DNA from: Membranihabitans marinus
GTDB taxonomy: Bacteria > Bacteroidota > Bacteroidia > Chitinophagales > Saprospiraceae
Reading direction: 5' to 3'
NCBI RefSeq assembly: GCF_021729155.1
Contig: NZ_JAJQYA010000022.1
Coordinates: 1-64,000, forward strand
Length of the DNA: 64,000 nucleotides
Shown here piece after piece: positions 17,983-26,118 of this stretch (positions are counted from its first letter, which is position 1; the number at the start of each line of letters is the position of its first letter). Made by a program: the position numbers and the translations under genes. The notes under the pieces are model-generated. The model saw nothing but the letters and a program-made list of their open reading frames with translations. It was not told where the DNA came from and did not search any database.

Positions 17983-19461
17983 ATGAAATATATTATAAAA
18001 ATAGCACTAATTTATCTTTGTGTATTTTATTCCTGTAGTTTGGAGGAAGAACCATATTCTTCCTTATTTACAGAGGATTTTTATAAAACAGAAAGTGATT
18101 CAGAAGCTGGTTTAACTGCAGCTTATGGAGCACTTCAAAATTTGTACAATACTGCAGGAACAGGAGCTTCGGATTTTAGTGCAGATCAAACTTATGCCAG
18201 ACCAGTAGTGGGCAGAGATGTGTATGCATTATTTAATTATGATCAAAATTATACAACGCAAAGAAGTTTTAGTAGAGAGTTTGAATCTGCTCAATATATT
18301 TGGAGATCATGTTATCTTGGTATTGAAAAGGCAAATTGGGTTATTAAGAAAGTACCAAGTGCTTCTATGAATGAAGTTAGAAAGACTGAAATTATTGGAG
18401 AGGCTTATTTCTTAAGGGCATTTTACCATTGGTTTTTAACTAAAAATTTTGGTGATGTAATACTTAAGCTTGAACCTAGTGATAATCAACAAAGTGCATA
18501 TGTGGAAAAGTCAAAAAAAGAAATAGTATATAAACAAATCTTTAGTGATTTAGATAATGCCATTGAACGGTTACCACATTATGATATAAGTGTTCAAAAA
18601 GGGAGAGTTTCGAAAGAAGTTGCTATAGGACTCTATTCAAAAGCTGCACTATATGCTGAAGAATGGACTGTGGCTTTAGAAAAAGCTAAAATGGTAATTT
18701 CTTCGGGAGCATATCAATTAATTGATGATGTATCAAAATTGTACAAGGTGGAAACAGAGGATTTTGCAAGGACTGAAATTATGTGGGCATTTGAATGCGA
18801 GACTTCAGTACCATCAATTGGGAGTCAGATTCACAGTTTATTTGGCCCTAGAAGTAGTTCTGGTCCAAATTATCTTCGAACCTCTTGGGGGTCAGCTTTG
18901 GCTTATCAATCGTTTTTTGACTCATTTAATCCATTGGATGATCGACGTAAACTATTAGATACTTCATATTTGCATAAGGACGGACACAATGTGGCTCAAA
19001 AAGACATAGATCCAGCAATAAAGGAGGCAGTGCTATTAAAAAAATATCAAGATCCTAATTCTTTAGGTAGTATCGGAGCAAATAATATACCCATATTAAG
19101 GTTTGCCGATGTCCTATTGATTGCGGCTGAGGCTGAATGTAGGTTGAATGGACCGACAAATTTATGCTATGATTATATCAATCAAATTAGAAAAAGAGCT
19201 CGACTAGAAGTTTTGGAAATGGGACACACTAAAGAGGAATTAATAGATGCGATACTGCAGGAAAGATCTTGGGAGTTTTTTGGCGAGGGAGATAGATGGT
19301 ATGATTTAACGCGAACCAATACATTTTTGGAAGTGATTCCCCATGCCGTCAATAGTATTTACCCAGTAAGACAACCTAAGCCAAAACACAGGTATTTTCC
19401 GATTCCTTTAGAAGAAATTAATGCCAATCCCAAGCTTGTTCAAAATGAGGATTGGAGATAA
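17983..19461 (+). CDS. SusD/RagB-type surface lipoprotein (SusD-1)
   Basis: A 492-residue surface-exposed substrate-binding lipoprotein that closes SusC-1. The lipoprotein signal ends at Cys18 (VFYSCSLEEE). Helical TPR-like repeats hold GEAYFLRAFYHWFLTKNFGDV, and the C-terminus has the RagB/SusD signature PILRFADVLLIAAEAECR and ILQERSWEFFGEGDRWYDL. It starts 17 bp after SusC-1 and shares its AT-rich codon use. The substrate is not predictable from sequence; the next gene, a peptidase, hints at a peptide-containing ligand. Confidence 0.95.
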   Translation: MKYIIKIALIYLCVFYSCSLEEEPYSSLFTEDFYKTESDSEAGLTAAYGALQNLYNTAGTGASDFSADQTYARPVVGRDVYALFNYDQNYTTQRSFSREFESAQYIWRSCYLGIEKANWVIKKVPSASMNEVRKTEIIGEAYFLRAFYHWFLTKNFGDVILKLEPSDNQQSAYVEKSKKEIVYKQIFSDLDNAIERLPHYDISVQKGRVSKEVAIGLYSKAALYAEEWTVALEKAKMVISSGAYQLIDDVSKLYKVETEDFARTEIMWAFECETSVPSIGSQIHSLFGPRSSSGPNYLRTSWGSALAYQSFFDSFNPLDDRRKLLDTSYLHKDGHNVAQKDIDPAIKEAVLLKKYQDPNSLGSIGANNIPILRFADVLLIAAEAECRLNGPTNLCYDYINQIRKRARLEVLEMGHTKEELIDAILQERSWEFFGEGDRWYDLTRTNTFLEVIPHAVNSIYPVRQPKPKHRYFPIPLEEINANPKLVQNEDWR

Positions 19462-19485
19462 TTAAATTACACAACAAAAGAAATT

Positions 19486-20736
19486 ATGATAAAATTTATA
19501 AAAAGCTGTTTTTTTTCAGGCATGTTTATTTTTATGCTCATTGAAGTAAATGGTCAATCAGATGGGAATCAGGATCTAAGTGTAGTGATTGATAAAGAAT
19601 TTCCAGGAGGTAATATTTCGGTTCAGAAGATATCAAATGATACAGTTTATATCTATCAGGATTTAAAAGATACTGAAGGAAATTGGTTTTATTGGAACTT
19701 TCGATTGAGAGGGGGAGCAGGAAAAAAATTGGTTTTTCAATTTGTGAATCCCTGGAAAGACCTTAAAGATGTACCTGTATTTGCAGTGAATGGACCAGCT
19801 ATTAGTTATGATAATGGAAAGGAATGGATTTGGTTGGGTAAAGAAAGTGTAAATGACTTAAGTTTTGAATATGACTTTAAAAAGGAGGATACCATTGTTC
19901 AATTTAGTATGGGAATGCCATATGTTGAAGCTGATTTAAGGTCATTTTTGTCGAGGTTCACAGATAATATATTTATAGAAACTGGAATTCTTGCTGAAAC
20001 GAAAGGTGGGCGCAAGGTAGAGCGATTGCATCTAGGGAATATTCATGGAAACCCGAAATACAAGATAATTTTAACTGCTCGACACCACGCTTGTGAAATG
20101 ATGACCAATTATGTATTAGAAGGATTTATGGAAACGGTATTGGGAGATAGTGATGTTTCACGATGGTTTCAAAAACATGTAGAAGTAATGATTATTCCTT
20201 TCGTAGACAAAGATGGGGTAGAAAATGGGGACCAAGGAAAAAATAGGAAAGGTCGAGATCACAACAGAGATTATTCAGGAGAAAGTTTATATGAAAGTAC
20301 ACGAGCCATAAGAGCATATCTTCCTGTTTGGGCTGAGGATAAAATTCAAATAGCAATGGATCTTCATTGTCCATATATTAGTGGGGGGATTCACGAAAAA
20401 ATTCATATTGTTGGAGGGGAAAAAGGAGTTGTAAATGAAAAAGTATTTTCATTATTATTGGAGGAAAGTTCTCAAACCCTAAATTCATTACCTTATTATG
20501 AAAAAGATAATCTCTTATTTGGGCAATCATGGAATACATCAAAAAATTATACAAAAGGTCAGAACTTTAGGGGGTGGGTAGAGAATCTTGATAAAGTTCG
20601 TTTATCTACAACTTTGGAATTCCCCTATGCAGAGGTATCAGGGGTCCCAATTAATCCTAGTAATGCTCGATTATTTGGTAAAACGTTGGCATTTGCTATG
20701 CATAAATTTATTTTACTTGATTCTGATCAAAAATGA
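19486..20736 (+). CDS. Secreted M14-family zinc carboxypeptidase-like protein
   Basis: A 416-residue protein with a Sec signal peptide (about 1-23). Residues ~35-160 form a beta-rich N-terminal domain like that of cytosolic-carboxypeptidase-type M14 enzymes (FYWNFRLRGGAGKKLVFQF). The catalytic domain keeps the zinc ligands H201-x-x-E204 (HACE) and H294 (AMDLHCP), the NRDY arginine segment, and the general base Glu378 in TTLEFPYA. It should therefore be an active metallocarboxypeptidase or amidase in the envelope. It follows SusD-1 by 24 bp and overlaps the flavoprotein gene by ATGA, so it belongs to the operon. Peptidases of this class inside a SusC/SusD locus are uncommon; the substrate is unknown. 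Confidence 0.85.
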   Translation: MIKFIKSCFFSGMFIFMLIEVNGQSDGNQDLSVVIDKEFPGGNISVQKISNDTVYIYQDLKDTEGNWFYWNFRLRGGAGKKLVFQFVNPWKDLKDVPVFAVNGPAISYDNGKEWIWLGKESVNDLSFEYDFKKEDTIVQFSMGMPYVEADLRSFLSRFTDNIFIETGILAETKGGRKVERLHLGNIHGNPKYKIILTARHHACEMMTNYVLEGFMETVLGDSDVSRWFQKHVEVMIIPFVDKDGVENGDQGKNRKGRDHNRDYSGESLYESTRAIRAYLPVWAEDKIQIAMDLHCPYISGGIHEKIHIVGGEKGVVNEKVFSLLLEESSQTLNSLPYYEKDNLLFGQSWNTSKNYTKGQNFRGWVENLDKVRLSTTLEFPYAEVSGVPINPSNARLFGKTLAFAMHKFILLDSDQK

Positions 20737-22550
20737 AAAACTTTAAATATATTATGGCAAAAAGGAAAAATATGAAATTCGCATTGATGATTTTAAGCAT
20801 AATGTTGCACTTTGTAACAAGTCATGCTCAATCGTTTTTAATTGAAGCCGAGAGCTTTGATGACAAAGGGGGCTGGGTTGTCGATCCACAATTTGTGGAA
20901 CAAATGGGGTCACCCTATATTATGGCTCACGGTATGGGTATCCCAGTGGCAGATGCTGTGACACAGGCTAGTTTTAAAGAAAAAGGGGAATACCATGTAT
21001 GGGTTAGAACCAAAAATTGGGTGCCTGGTAAATGGGATCCGCCCGGACGCTTTAAGCTGCAAATTGACGATGTAGTCATGGAGCCCACATTGGGTCAAAA
21101 ACCTAGCTGGAGTTGGGAGTATGCCGGTAGTGTGGAGATAAATAAGAAAAAAGTAGCCGTGGTATTAAAGGATCTAACTGGATTTAATGGACGGTGTGAT
21201 GCTCTGTATTTTAGTCTCGAAAATCAGCCACCTCCCCATAGTGGAGAGGCATTGGCCGAATGGAGAACGGAAATTACCAATCAAAAAAATGCACCTAGCA
21301 AGACGAAACAATACGATTATGTAGTCGTAGGTGGTGGTATTGCGGGTTGTGCCAGTGCGATTGCAGCGGCAGAACAGGGATTAAAGGTGGCTTTGATTCA
21401 CGATAGACCAGTTTTAGGTGGGAATGCCAGTAGTGAAATTCGCGTTCATACTTTGGGTATTTACGGACATTATGAACGCATATTGAAGATGTTGGATACC
21501 GAACATTATCCCAACGGATCTCCAGAAGCTCACGAAGATCAAAAGAAACGAGATGAAAATGTAAAAAGCTATAAGAATATTGATCTTTTCCTCAATTGGA
21601 GAGCCTATGATGCCAATACGGAGAATAGTACCATATCTTCTGTAGATGCCAGACATACTTCGACAGGAGAGCGGATAAGATTTAAGGCTCCGTATTTCGC
21701 CGATTGTACTGGGGATGGATGGATTGCCTATTGGGCAGGGGCAGAATTTATGTACGGAAGAGAAAGTGTAGATGAATACGATGAAGGTTGGGATGAATTT
21801 GGAGAGTTATGGAGTCCAGAAGAACCGGATGGAGCGGTGATGGGATCATCTGTTTTATGGCGAAGCTTTGAGGATAGCAAGCCTTATCCTTTTCCCGAAT
21901 TGCCTTGGACAGAGGAAGTGGTGGGAGATTTTGCCGCCAAAAAAGGGGAATGGCAATGGGAGTATTCTCGAGCAGATATTCATCAAATTCACGATGCCGA
22001 GGAAATTCGAGATCATATGTTGAGGGGGATATTCGGTGCCTTTGCCAACCAAAAGAAATTGCCCGGTCAAGAAAATCTAGGATTGGAGTGGATCTCGTAT
22101 TTAGTGGGGAAGCGGGAGTCTAGAAGAATCATTGGTGATTACATTTTTACATTTAACGATGCGCGCAATAGCAAAAAGTTTAAGGATTCTGTAGTCATGG
22201 AGATCAGAGAAGTTGATGTGCATTTTCAGCAAAATTTAAAGGATCCAGAGAAGGTGGATTTTCTTTCTGAAGCCATGTTTTACAAGACCAAAATGTATTA
22301 CATCCCTTATCGCAGTCTATATTCACGAGATATTAATAATCTGTTTATGGCCGGAAGAAACTTTAGTTGTTCACATATTGGATTAGGGGGACCTCGAGTG
22401 ATGAGGACAACTGGGCAGATGGGGGCTGCTGTTGGTTTGGCCGCATCCATCTGTACCAAGTACAATGTAAGTCCAAGAGAAGTCTATCAAAACCATCTCA
22501 AGGAATATATGGAGTTGGTCGTCAATCAAAACAATCAGGCAAAGCCGTAA
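20733..22550 (+). CDS. Secreted FAD-dependent oxidoreductase with N-terminal beta domain
   Basis: A 605-residue exported flavoprotein. A signal peptide (MKFALMILSIMLHFVTSHAQ) is preceded by 13 extra residues if the ATGA-coupled start at 20733 is used; ATG 20772 is the alternative. Residues ~35-165 form a carbohydrate-binding-like beta domain (FLIEAESFDDKGGWVVD). A Rossmann FAD site follows, G200-x-G202-x-x-G205 in VVVGGGIAGCAS, then LGGNASSEIRVH and a C-terminal DINNLFMAGRNFSCSH motif typical of the FAD_oxidored (PF12831) family. It probably oxidises a sugar or related substrate in the periplasm. The stop directly abuts the next gene (0 bp), so the pair is a tight unit. Its G+C is clearly higher than that of the M14 gene before it. 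Confidence 0.88.
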   Translation: MKNFKYIMAKRKNMKFALMILSIMLHFVTSHAQSFLIEAESFDDKGGWVVDPQFVEQMGSPYIMAHGMGIPVADAVTQASFKEKGEYHVWVRTKNWVPGKWDPPGRFKLQIDDVVMEPTLGQKPSWSWEYAGSVEINKKKVAVVLKDLTGFNGRCDALYFSLENQPPPHSGEALAEWRTEITNQKNAPSKTKQYDYVVVGGGIAGCASAIAAAEQGLKVALIHDRPVLGGNASSEIRVHTLGIYGHYERILKMLDTEHYPNGSPEAHEDQKKRDENVKSYKNIDLFLNWRAYDANTENSTISSVDARHTSTGERIRFKAPYFADCTGDGWIAYWAGAEFMYGRESVDEYDEGWDEFGELWSPEEPDGAVMGSSVLWRSFEDSKPYPFPELPWTEEVVGDFAAKKGEWQWEYSRADIHQIHDAEEIRDHMLRGIFGAFANQKKLPGQENLGLEWISYLVGKRESRRIIGDYIFTFNDARNSKKFKDSVVMEIREVDVHFQQNLKDPEKVDFLSEAMFYKTKMYYIPYRSLYSRDINNLFMAGRNFSCSHIGLGGPRVMRTTGQMGAAVGLAASICTKYNVSPREVYQNHLKEYMELVVNQNNQAKP

Positions 22551-23630
22551 ATGAAATACAGAGGGATAATATTGATGGCCATCGTTTTTATGACCTCGCC
22601 CTTGATCGCCTTGATCTCGGAAATGTCTTATGGTCGGCCCATGAAGATAACTAGGAATTGGAAAGCCGTGTCTACTGCAGATAGGGCTTTTCAATATGTA
22701 GATGATAGTACTTTGATATCCATGGACATATTGCTGTTGGAGGACGATGGGGGGTTGCCGGAAGCCTATACGACTTATATTCGCACTCCGGTCTGTGATG
22801 ATACTTTGTGCAATCTTCTGCATATCCAAATGTATTGGAATGTATTGGGTAATTATTTGGGCTTCGATACCATAGCCGGTGAGTCTTTAACCAAAAACGA
22901 CCATTTGGCCTTTACCAATGAAGATTATGATAAATTGCATCAATTGTTACAAGATGACAATGCCGTAATTAAAAGGAAGAGCAAAGCCGAACTATTTGAT
23001 AAGACAGAAACACGTCAATCCGAAGTGGTAGATGCGGTGACTGGTGCCACGGCTTTGGAGGTAAAGGAAGCAGTGGTAGATGGTGCACTTTATTCTTGCT
23101 ATACCTTATATCATTTGGTATATGGAGAAATCTCTGATCGTATTCAGTTGCATACAGAGGAGTTATTGGATCGAGGATTGACAGAGAAGTTGTTGAATTC
23201 TCAATACGCCGATGATCAACTCTATGCCTTGAAAAACCTAAATGAAGATGATTTTCTACGCTATAAAGAAATCATCCTTGGTCTAATTGAGTCTGCTATA
23301 CCATTGAATAGAATTTATATTTTGAAAAAAATGCCCAAAATATTATGGCAAGATCGAGAGGTTCAACTTAAATTAGGGAAGTATTTTATGGCTATGGATG
23401 TCAACAGTAGAACCTATGTTTTAAATAAACTTTTGGACGAAGATTGGATTGAACCACAATCATTAAATGATATGGCGAATTGTCTAACTGAGTTGAGCAA
23501 GAATCAAGTGAAATCATTATCGGCTATATTGGCCAAGAATGAGGAAGTTATTTGGTCTTCAACCCGTATGCGTATCGATTCAATAGTGAACGGCGGGCAG
23601 TTTAGGTATGATTATTTATTGCAGCCATAG
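22551..23630 (+). CDS. Exported protein with FMN-flavinylation-like motif, partner of the FAD oxidoreductase
   Basis: A 359-residue protein with an N-terminal signal or anchor (about 1-22). Around residue 161 it has D161-A-V-T164-G-A-T167. This matches the DxxTGAT motif to which ApbE attaches FMN in Rnf/Nqr-type and other extracytosolic flavoproteins. A CDDTLC pair lies at about 82-87 in a segment that reads like the start of an FMN-binding fold. The last ~150 residues are helical and HEAT-like (NRIYILKKMPKILWQ). It begins immediately after the FAD oxidoreductase stop, so the two proteins are likely to work together, perhaps as an electron acceptor for the oxidase. I know of no named family for the full-length protein. 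Confidence 0.7.
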   Translation: MKYRGIILMAIVFMTSPLIALISEMSYGRPMKITRNWKAVSTADRAFQYVDDSTLISMDILLLEDDGGLPEAYTTYIRTPVCDDTLCNLLHIQMYWNVLGNYLGFDTIAGESLTKNDHLAFTNEDYDKLHQLLQDDNAVIKRKSKAELFDKTETRQSEVVDAVTGATALEVKEAVVDGALYSCYTLYHLVYGEISDRIQLHTEELLDRGLTEKLLNSQYADDQLYALKNLNEDDFLRYKEIILGLIESAIPLNRIYILKKMPKILWQDREVQLKLGKYFMAMDVNSRTYVLNKLLDEDWIEPQSLNDMANCLTELSKNQVKSLSAILAKNEEVIWSSTRMRIDSIVNGGQFRYDYLLQP

Positions 23631-23928
23631 AAGATTGAGATTCTTAAAGCCGTAATTGGGAGGGTAGAAGTGTAAAGTAGTTATAAGAGTTTGTTTTTAA
23701 TGGAGAAACCTGGTGAAGAGAAGATATTGACTATGATGGTAGAACCTCGTTCGCTTATATAGGTATGGTGATAAGTGGAAAACAACAGAATTGGGCAATT
23801 GTGCCAATAGGTATTCAAGAATCTTTAAAAATAGATGTTATTAAGTACAAAATAGTGTATAATTGCATCCCATTGTTGCCATAATTATATGGACAATGGA
23901 ATATATAATTATACAATAAATTATTACC

Positions 23929-25377
23929 ATGTATTTGTTTTTACTGTCTATCGCTATATTGGTATTGGGCTATTTTTTATACGGCAAACTTGTTGAACGT
24001 ATTTTTGTCATACAGACCGATGTCGAGACCCCGGCTTATGCCAATGCAGACGGAGTAGATTTTATGCCTATGCCTTGGTGGAGGGTCTTTTTGATTCAGT
24101 TTTTAAACATTGCTGGTTTAGGTCCGATATTTGGAGCGGTAGCCGGTGCAATGTGGGGGCCAGTAGCTTTTTTGTGGATTGCCCTCGGCAGTGTCTTTGC
24201 TGGTGCTGTTCACGATTATTTTTCTGGAATGCTGTCTCTTCGTCACAATGGTTTAAGTATTTCTGAGGTTACAGGACATTATTTAGGAGATAGCATGAAG
24301 CAGGTAATGCGGTTGTTGACTGTAGTACTATTGGTTATGGTGGGTGTAGTATTCATTATGGGACCTGCCAAGATATTGGCTGAGATCACCAGTGGATGGG
24401 CGTCGATGACTATGTGGGTGGCCATTATTTTTATATATTATTTAATAGCTACTTTATTGCCTATTGACAAGGTCATAGGAAAACTGTATCCGATATTTGG
24501 ATTTGTGTTGTTGTTTATGGCCGTTAGTATTTTGGTCAGTATGGTGGTTCAAGGTGTACAGATACCGGATTACAATATTGGCTTGACGACAAATCACCAT
24601 AGCAATTCTTCATCTTTCCCAATTTTTCCAATGTTGTTTGTGACCATAGCTTGCGGTGCGATCTCTGGTTTCCATGCTACCCAATCCCCGCTTATGTCTC
24701 GATGTTTGCAAAAAGAAAATCAGGGACGAAAGGTTTTCTATGGAGCGATGATCGTAGAAGGAGTGGTGGCTTTGATTTGGGCTGCTGTTAGTATGAGTTT
24801 CTTTGGGGGCATCGGTCAGCTCAATGAGGTAATGGCTGCCAATGGGAACAATGCAGGGTATATTGTCAATGAAATTTCAGTTGGTTTATTGGGTACATTT
24901 GGAAGTATTCTAGCGGTGTTGGGTGTGGTGGCTGCGCCAATTACTTCTGGAGATACGGCTTTTAGAAGTGCGAGATTAATTATCAGTGATTTTATGAAAG
25001 TCAAGCAAGGGTCTTTAAAAAACCGATTGATGATTAGCATCCCTTTATTTGCTGTTGCTTGGGTATTGACTCAAATTGACTTTGGAATTATATGGCGGTA
25101 TTTTGCTTGGTTAAATCAAGTGGTGGCAACTATAGTCTTATGGGCCATATCCGTTTATTTGTTGAAATACAGTAAAAATTATTGGATTACTTTAATTCCC
25201 GCCGTTTTTATGACCATGGTGGTATCTACCTATCTATTGTTTGCGCCTGAGGGATTGAGCTGGTCCTATGATAGGGCTCTAATGGCGGCAGCAGTAATAA
25301 CTGTGTTGGTTACCTTGTCCTTTACGCGATTGGTCTGGTCAATGAATAAAGGCAATACTAAAGAACAAGTGGTGTAA
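23929..25377 (+). CDS. cstA: CstA-type carbon-starvation permease
   Basis: A 482-residue polytopic inner-membrane protein, the short Bacteroidota form of CstA (E. coli CstA is about 700). It has many hydrophobic helices and the family segments FLIQFLNIAGLGPIFGAVAG, GSVFAGAVHDYFSGMLSLRH and TIACGAISGFHATQSP. CstA proteins import peptides and/or pyruvate. The gene is 298 bp downstream of the flavinylation-motif gene, so it may have its own promoter. Its position after a peptidase-bearing SusC/SusD operon suggests that it could take up the released amino acids or oxidised products (inference). Confidence 0.9.
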   Translation: MYLFLLSIAILVLGYFLYGKLVERIFVIQTDVETPAYANADGVDFMPMPWWRVFLIQFLNIAGLGPIFGAVAGAMWGPVAFLWIALGSVFAGAVHDYFSGMLSLRHNGLSISEVTGHYLGDSMKQVMRLLTVVLLVMVGVVFIMGPAKILAEITSGWASMTMWVAIIFIYYLIATLLPIDKVIGKLYPIFGFVLLFMAVSILVSMVVQGVQIPDYNIGLTTNHHSNSSSFPIFPMLFVTIACGAISGFHATQSPLMSRCLQKENQGRKVFYGAMIVEGVVALIWAAVSMSFFGGIGQLNEVMAANGNNAGYIVNEISVGLLGTFGSILAVLGVVAAPITSGDTAFRSARLIISDFMKVKQGSLKNRLMISIPLFAVAWVLTQIDFGIIWRYFAWLNQVVATIVLWAISVYLLKYSKNYWITLIPAVFMTMVVSTYLLFAPEGLSWSYDRALMAAAVITVLVTLSFTRLVWSMNKGNTKEQVV

Positions 25378-25495
25378 ATTGGCTAATGAAAGTATGTGTT
25401 GTTTATATGATCATGATAGTGTGATTGTATAAATCTTACCTCTTTTTGGTCTATGAAATTCATCCTGTCTCTGTCAAAGAATCTAGAGGACCTTT

Positions 25496-25510
25496 TGTAA
25501 TTCGTATAAT
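25496..25510 (+). repeat. Intergenic motif copy 1 (TGTAATTCGTATAAT)
   Basis: A 15-nt sequence identical to the one at 60140-60154 and very close to three others in intergenic regions (33744, 51934, 54011). It lies 119 bp after the cstA stop. Confidence 0.5.
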
Positions 25511-25537
25511 AAGATTAGGGAAATGTCGATTGGTTTT

Positions 25538-25574
25538 AAAAAAATGGTCGATATTTTTATTAAATATCGACCAT
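25538..25574 (-). terminator. Strong intrinsic terminator of the tRNA-like RNA gene
   Basis: A perfect 13-bp stem (ATGGTCGATATTT with AAATATCGACCAT, 5-nt loop) is followed on the minus strand by a run of T residues (A-run 25538-25544 on the plus strand). It begins 2 nt after the CCA end of the tRNA-like sequence. This is strong evidence that the minus-strand RNA is a discrete transcript. Confidence 0.85.
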
Positions 25575-25575
25575 A

Positions 25576-25738
25576 TGGCTGTGAGAGCAGGATTCGAACC
25601 TACACAGAGCGGTTAGTGCTATTGAACAGATACTGAAATCCAAAAACAATCGGTAAAGATTATTTATCCTATAACATTTATCCCGTTGACTCCACCCTCG
25701 AGACAAGAGGGCACGGCTGCCTATTTCGTCACCTCACA
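25576..25738 (-). tRNA. tRNA-like RNA, class II-like, with a ~91-nt insertion in the variable region; anticodon loop reads GUC
   Basis: Read on the minus strand from 25738, the sequence has a 7-bp acceptor stem UGUGAGG/UCUCACA (last pair G-U), U8, a 3-bp D stem ACG/CGU with an AAAUAGGCAGC loop containing GG, a perfect 5-bp anticodon stem CCCUC/GAGGG with 7-nt loop UUGUCUC, a 5-bp T stem with loop UUCGAAU, discriminator G and an encoded CCA at 25578-25576. Between the anticodon arm and T arm are about 91 nt instead of the usual 4-23; part of it can fold as CAACGG...CCGATTG. A promoter -7 box and a terminator flank it. It could be a functional odd tRNA, a tRNA with an unknown intron, or a non-translational tRNA-like RNA; the GUC anticodon would mean Asp, but other features resemble Ser/Leu tRNAs. 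Confidence 0.6.
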
Positions 25739-25750
25739 GTATGTTTATGG

Positions 25751-25775
25751 AATGTAATCACTTGTTGATTACATT
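25751..25775. promoter_or_regulatory. Perfect 10-bp palindrome between promoter and tRNA-like gene
   Basis: AATGTAATCA and TGATTACATT are exact inverted repeats around a 5-nt centre. The palindrome starts 2 nt inside the -7 box and ends 12 nt before the 5' end of the tRNA-like RNA. It could be a repressor operator or a 5' leader hairpin. Confidence 0.55.
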
Positions 25776-25777
25776 GG

Positions 25778-25785
25778 CAAATATA
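25778..25785 (-). promoter_or_regulatory. Candidate -7 promoter box of the tRNA-like RNA
   Basis: On the minus strand TATATTTG matches the Bacteroidota -7 consensus TAnnTTTG exactly, about 40 nt before the 5' end of the tRNA-like RNA. No clear -33 TTG is seen. Confidence 0.45.
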
Positions 25786-25943
25786 CAATAAAACATCTTG
25801 TATTATAAAAATAATTTAATAAAAATAGATTAAATATGCAATATTGATATTGTTGTGGCGTATTTGTTGAAATATTGATAATTTGAATTGTAATAGGGCA
25901 TTTCTAATTATTAAATTTTAAATTCATAGGTAATGATGCCATC

Positions 25944-26118
25944 TTGGATAATCCCCCTCCTTTGGAGGTGATCGAATGTAGTTGCTCAATAGAGCAACCC
26001 GATGGACTAAATGTGAACGAGCGAAATACGAAGTATCCAATGTCTGGATATAGTATAAAATTCAACAGCGATTTTCCGGGAATCTAGTCATGTCAGTGTG
26101 GGCATGACTAGATTTTAT
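25944..26118 (+). ncRNA. Hairpin-rich non-coding block, possible small RNA with terminator
   Basis: An outer 7-bp pairing TTGGATA (25944-25950) with TATCCAA (26034-26040) encloses two perfect hairpins, CCTCC/GGAGG (25956-25968) and GTTGCTC/GAGCAAC (25981-25998). Forty bases later a perfect 12-bp hairpin (AATCTAGTCATG with CATGACTAGATT, 26081-26114) precedes a short T-rich stretch and could terminate it. There is no open frame. The structure could belong to a small RNA or be a repeated intergenic element; neither can be settled from the sequence alone. Confidence 0.35.

Noticed and set aside
23700-23885. Open plus-strand frame of about 56 codons before cstA
   Set aside because: No good start, no recognisable motif, and it lies in AT-rich spacer; more likely chance.
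25425-25616. 63-residue plus-strand frame ending in AVRAGFEPTQSG
   Set aside because: The AGFEPT ending is the known false translation of a tRNA T-arm on the other strand; it marks the tRNA-like RNA instead.
25576-25738. Interpretation of the tRNA-like RNA as tmRNA
   Set aside because: Too short, has an anticodon arm and D stem, and no tag-peptide reading frame ending in ALAA-like residues.
25576-25738. Interpretation of the extra 91 nt as a group I intron
   Set aside because: Too short, not in the anticodon loop, and no P7/G-binding-site core recognised.
25981-25998. Hairpin GTTGCTC/GAGCAAC as a CRISPR repeat
   Set aside because: Only one copy; no spaced repeats.
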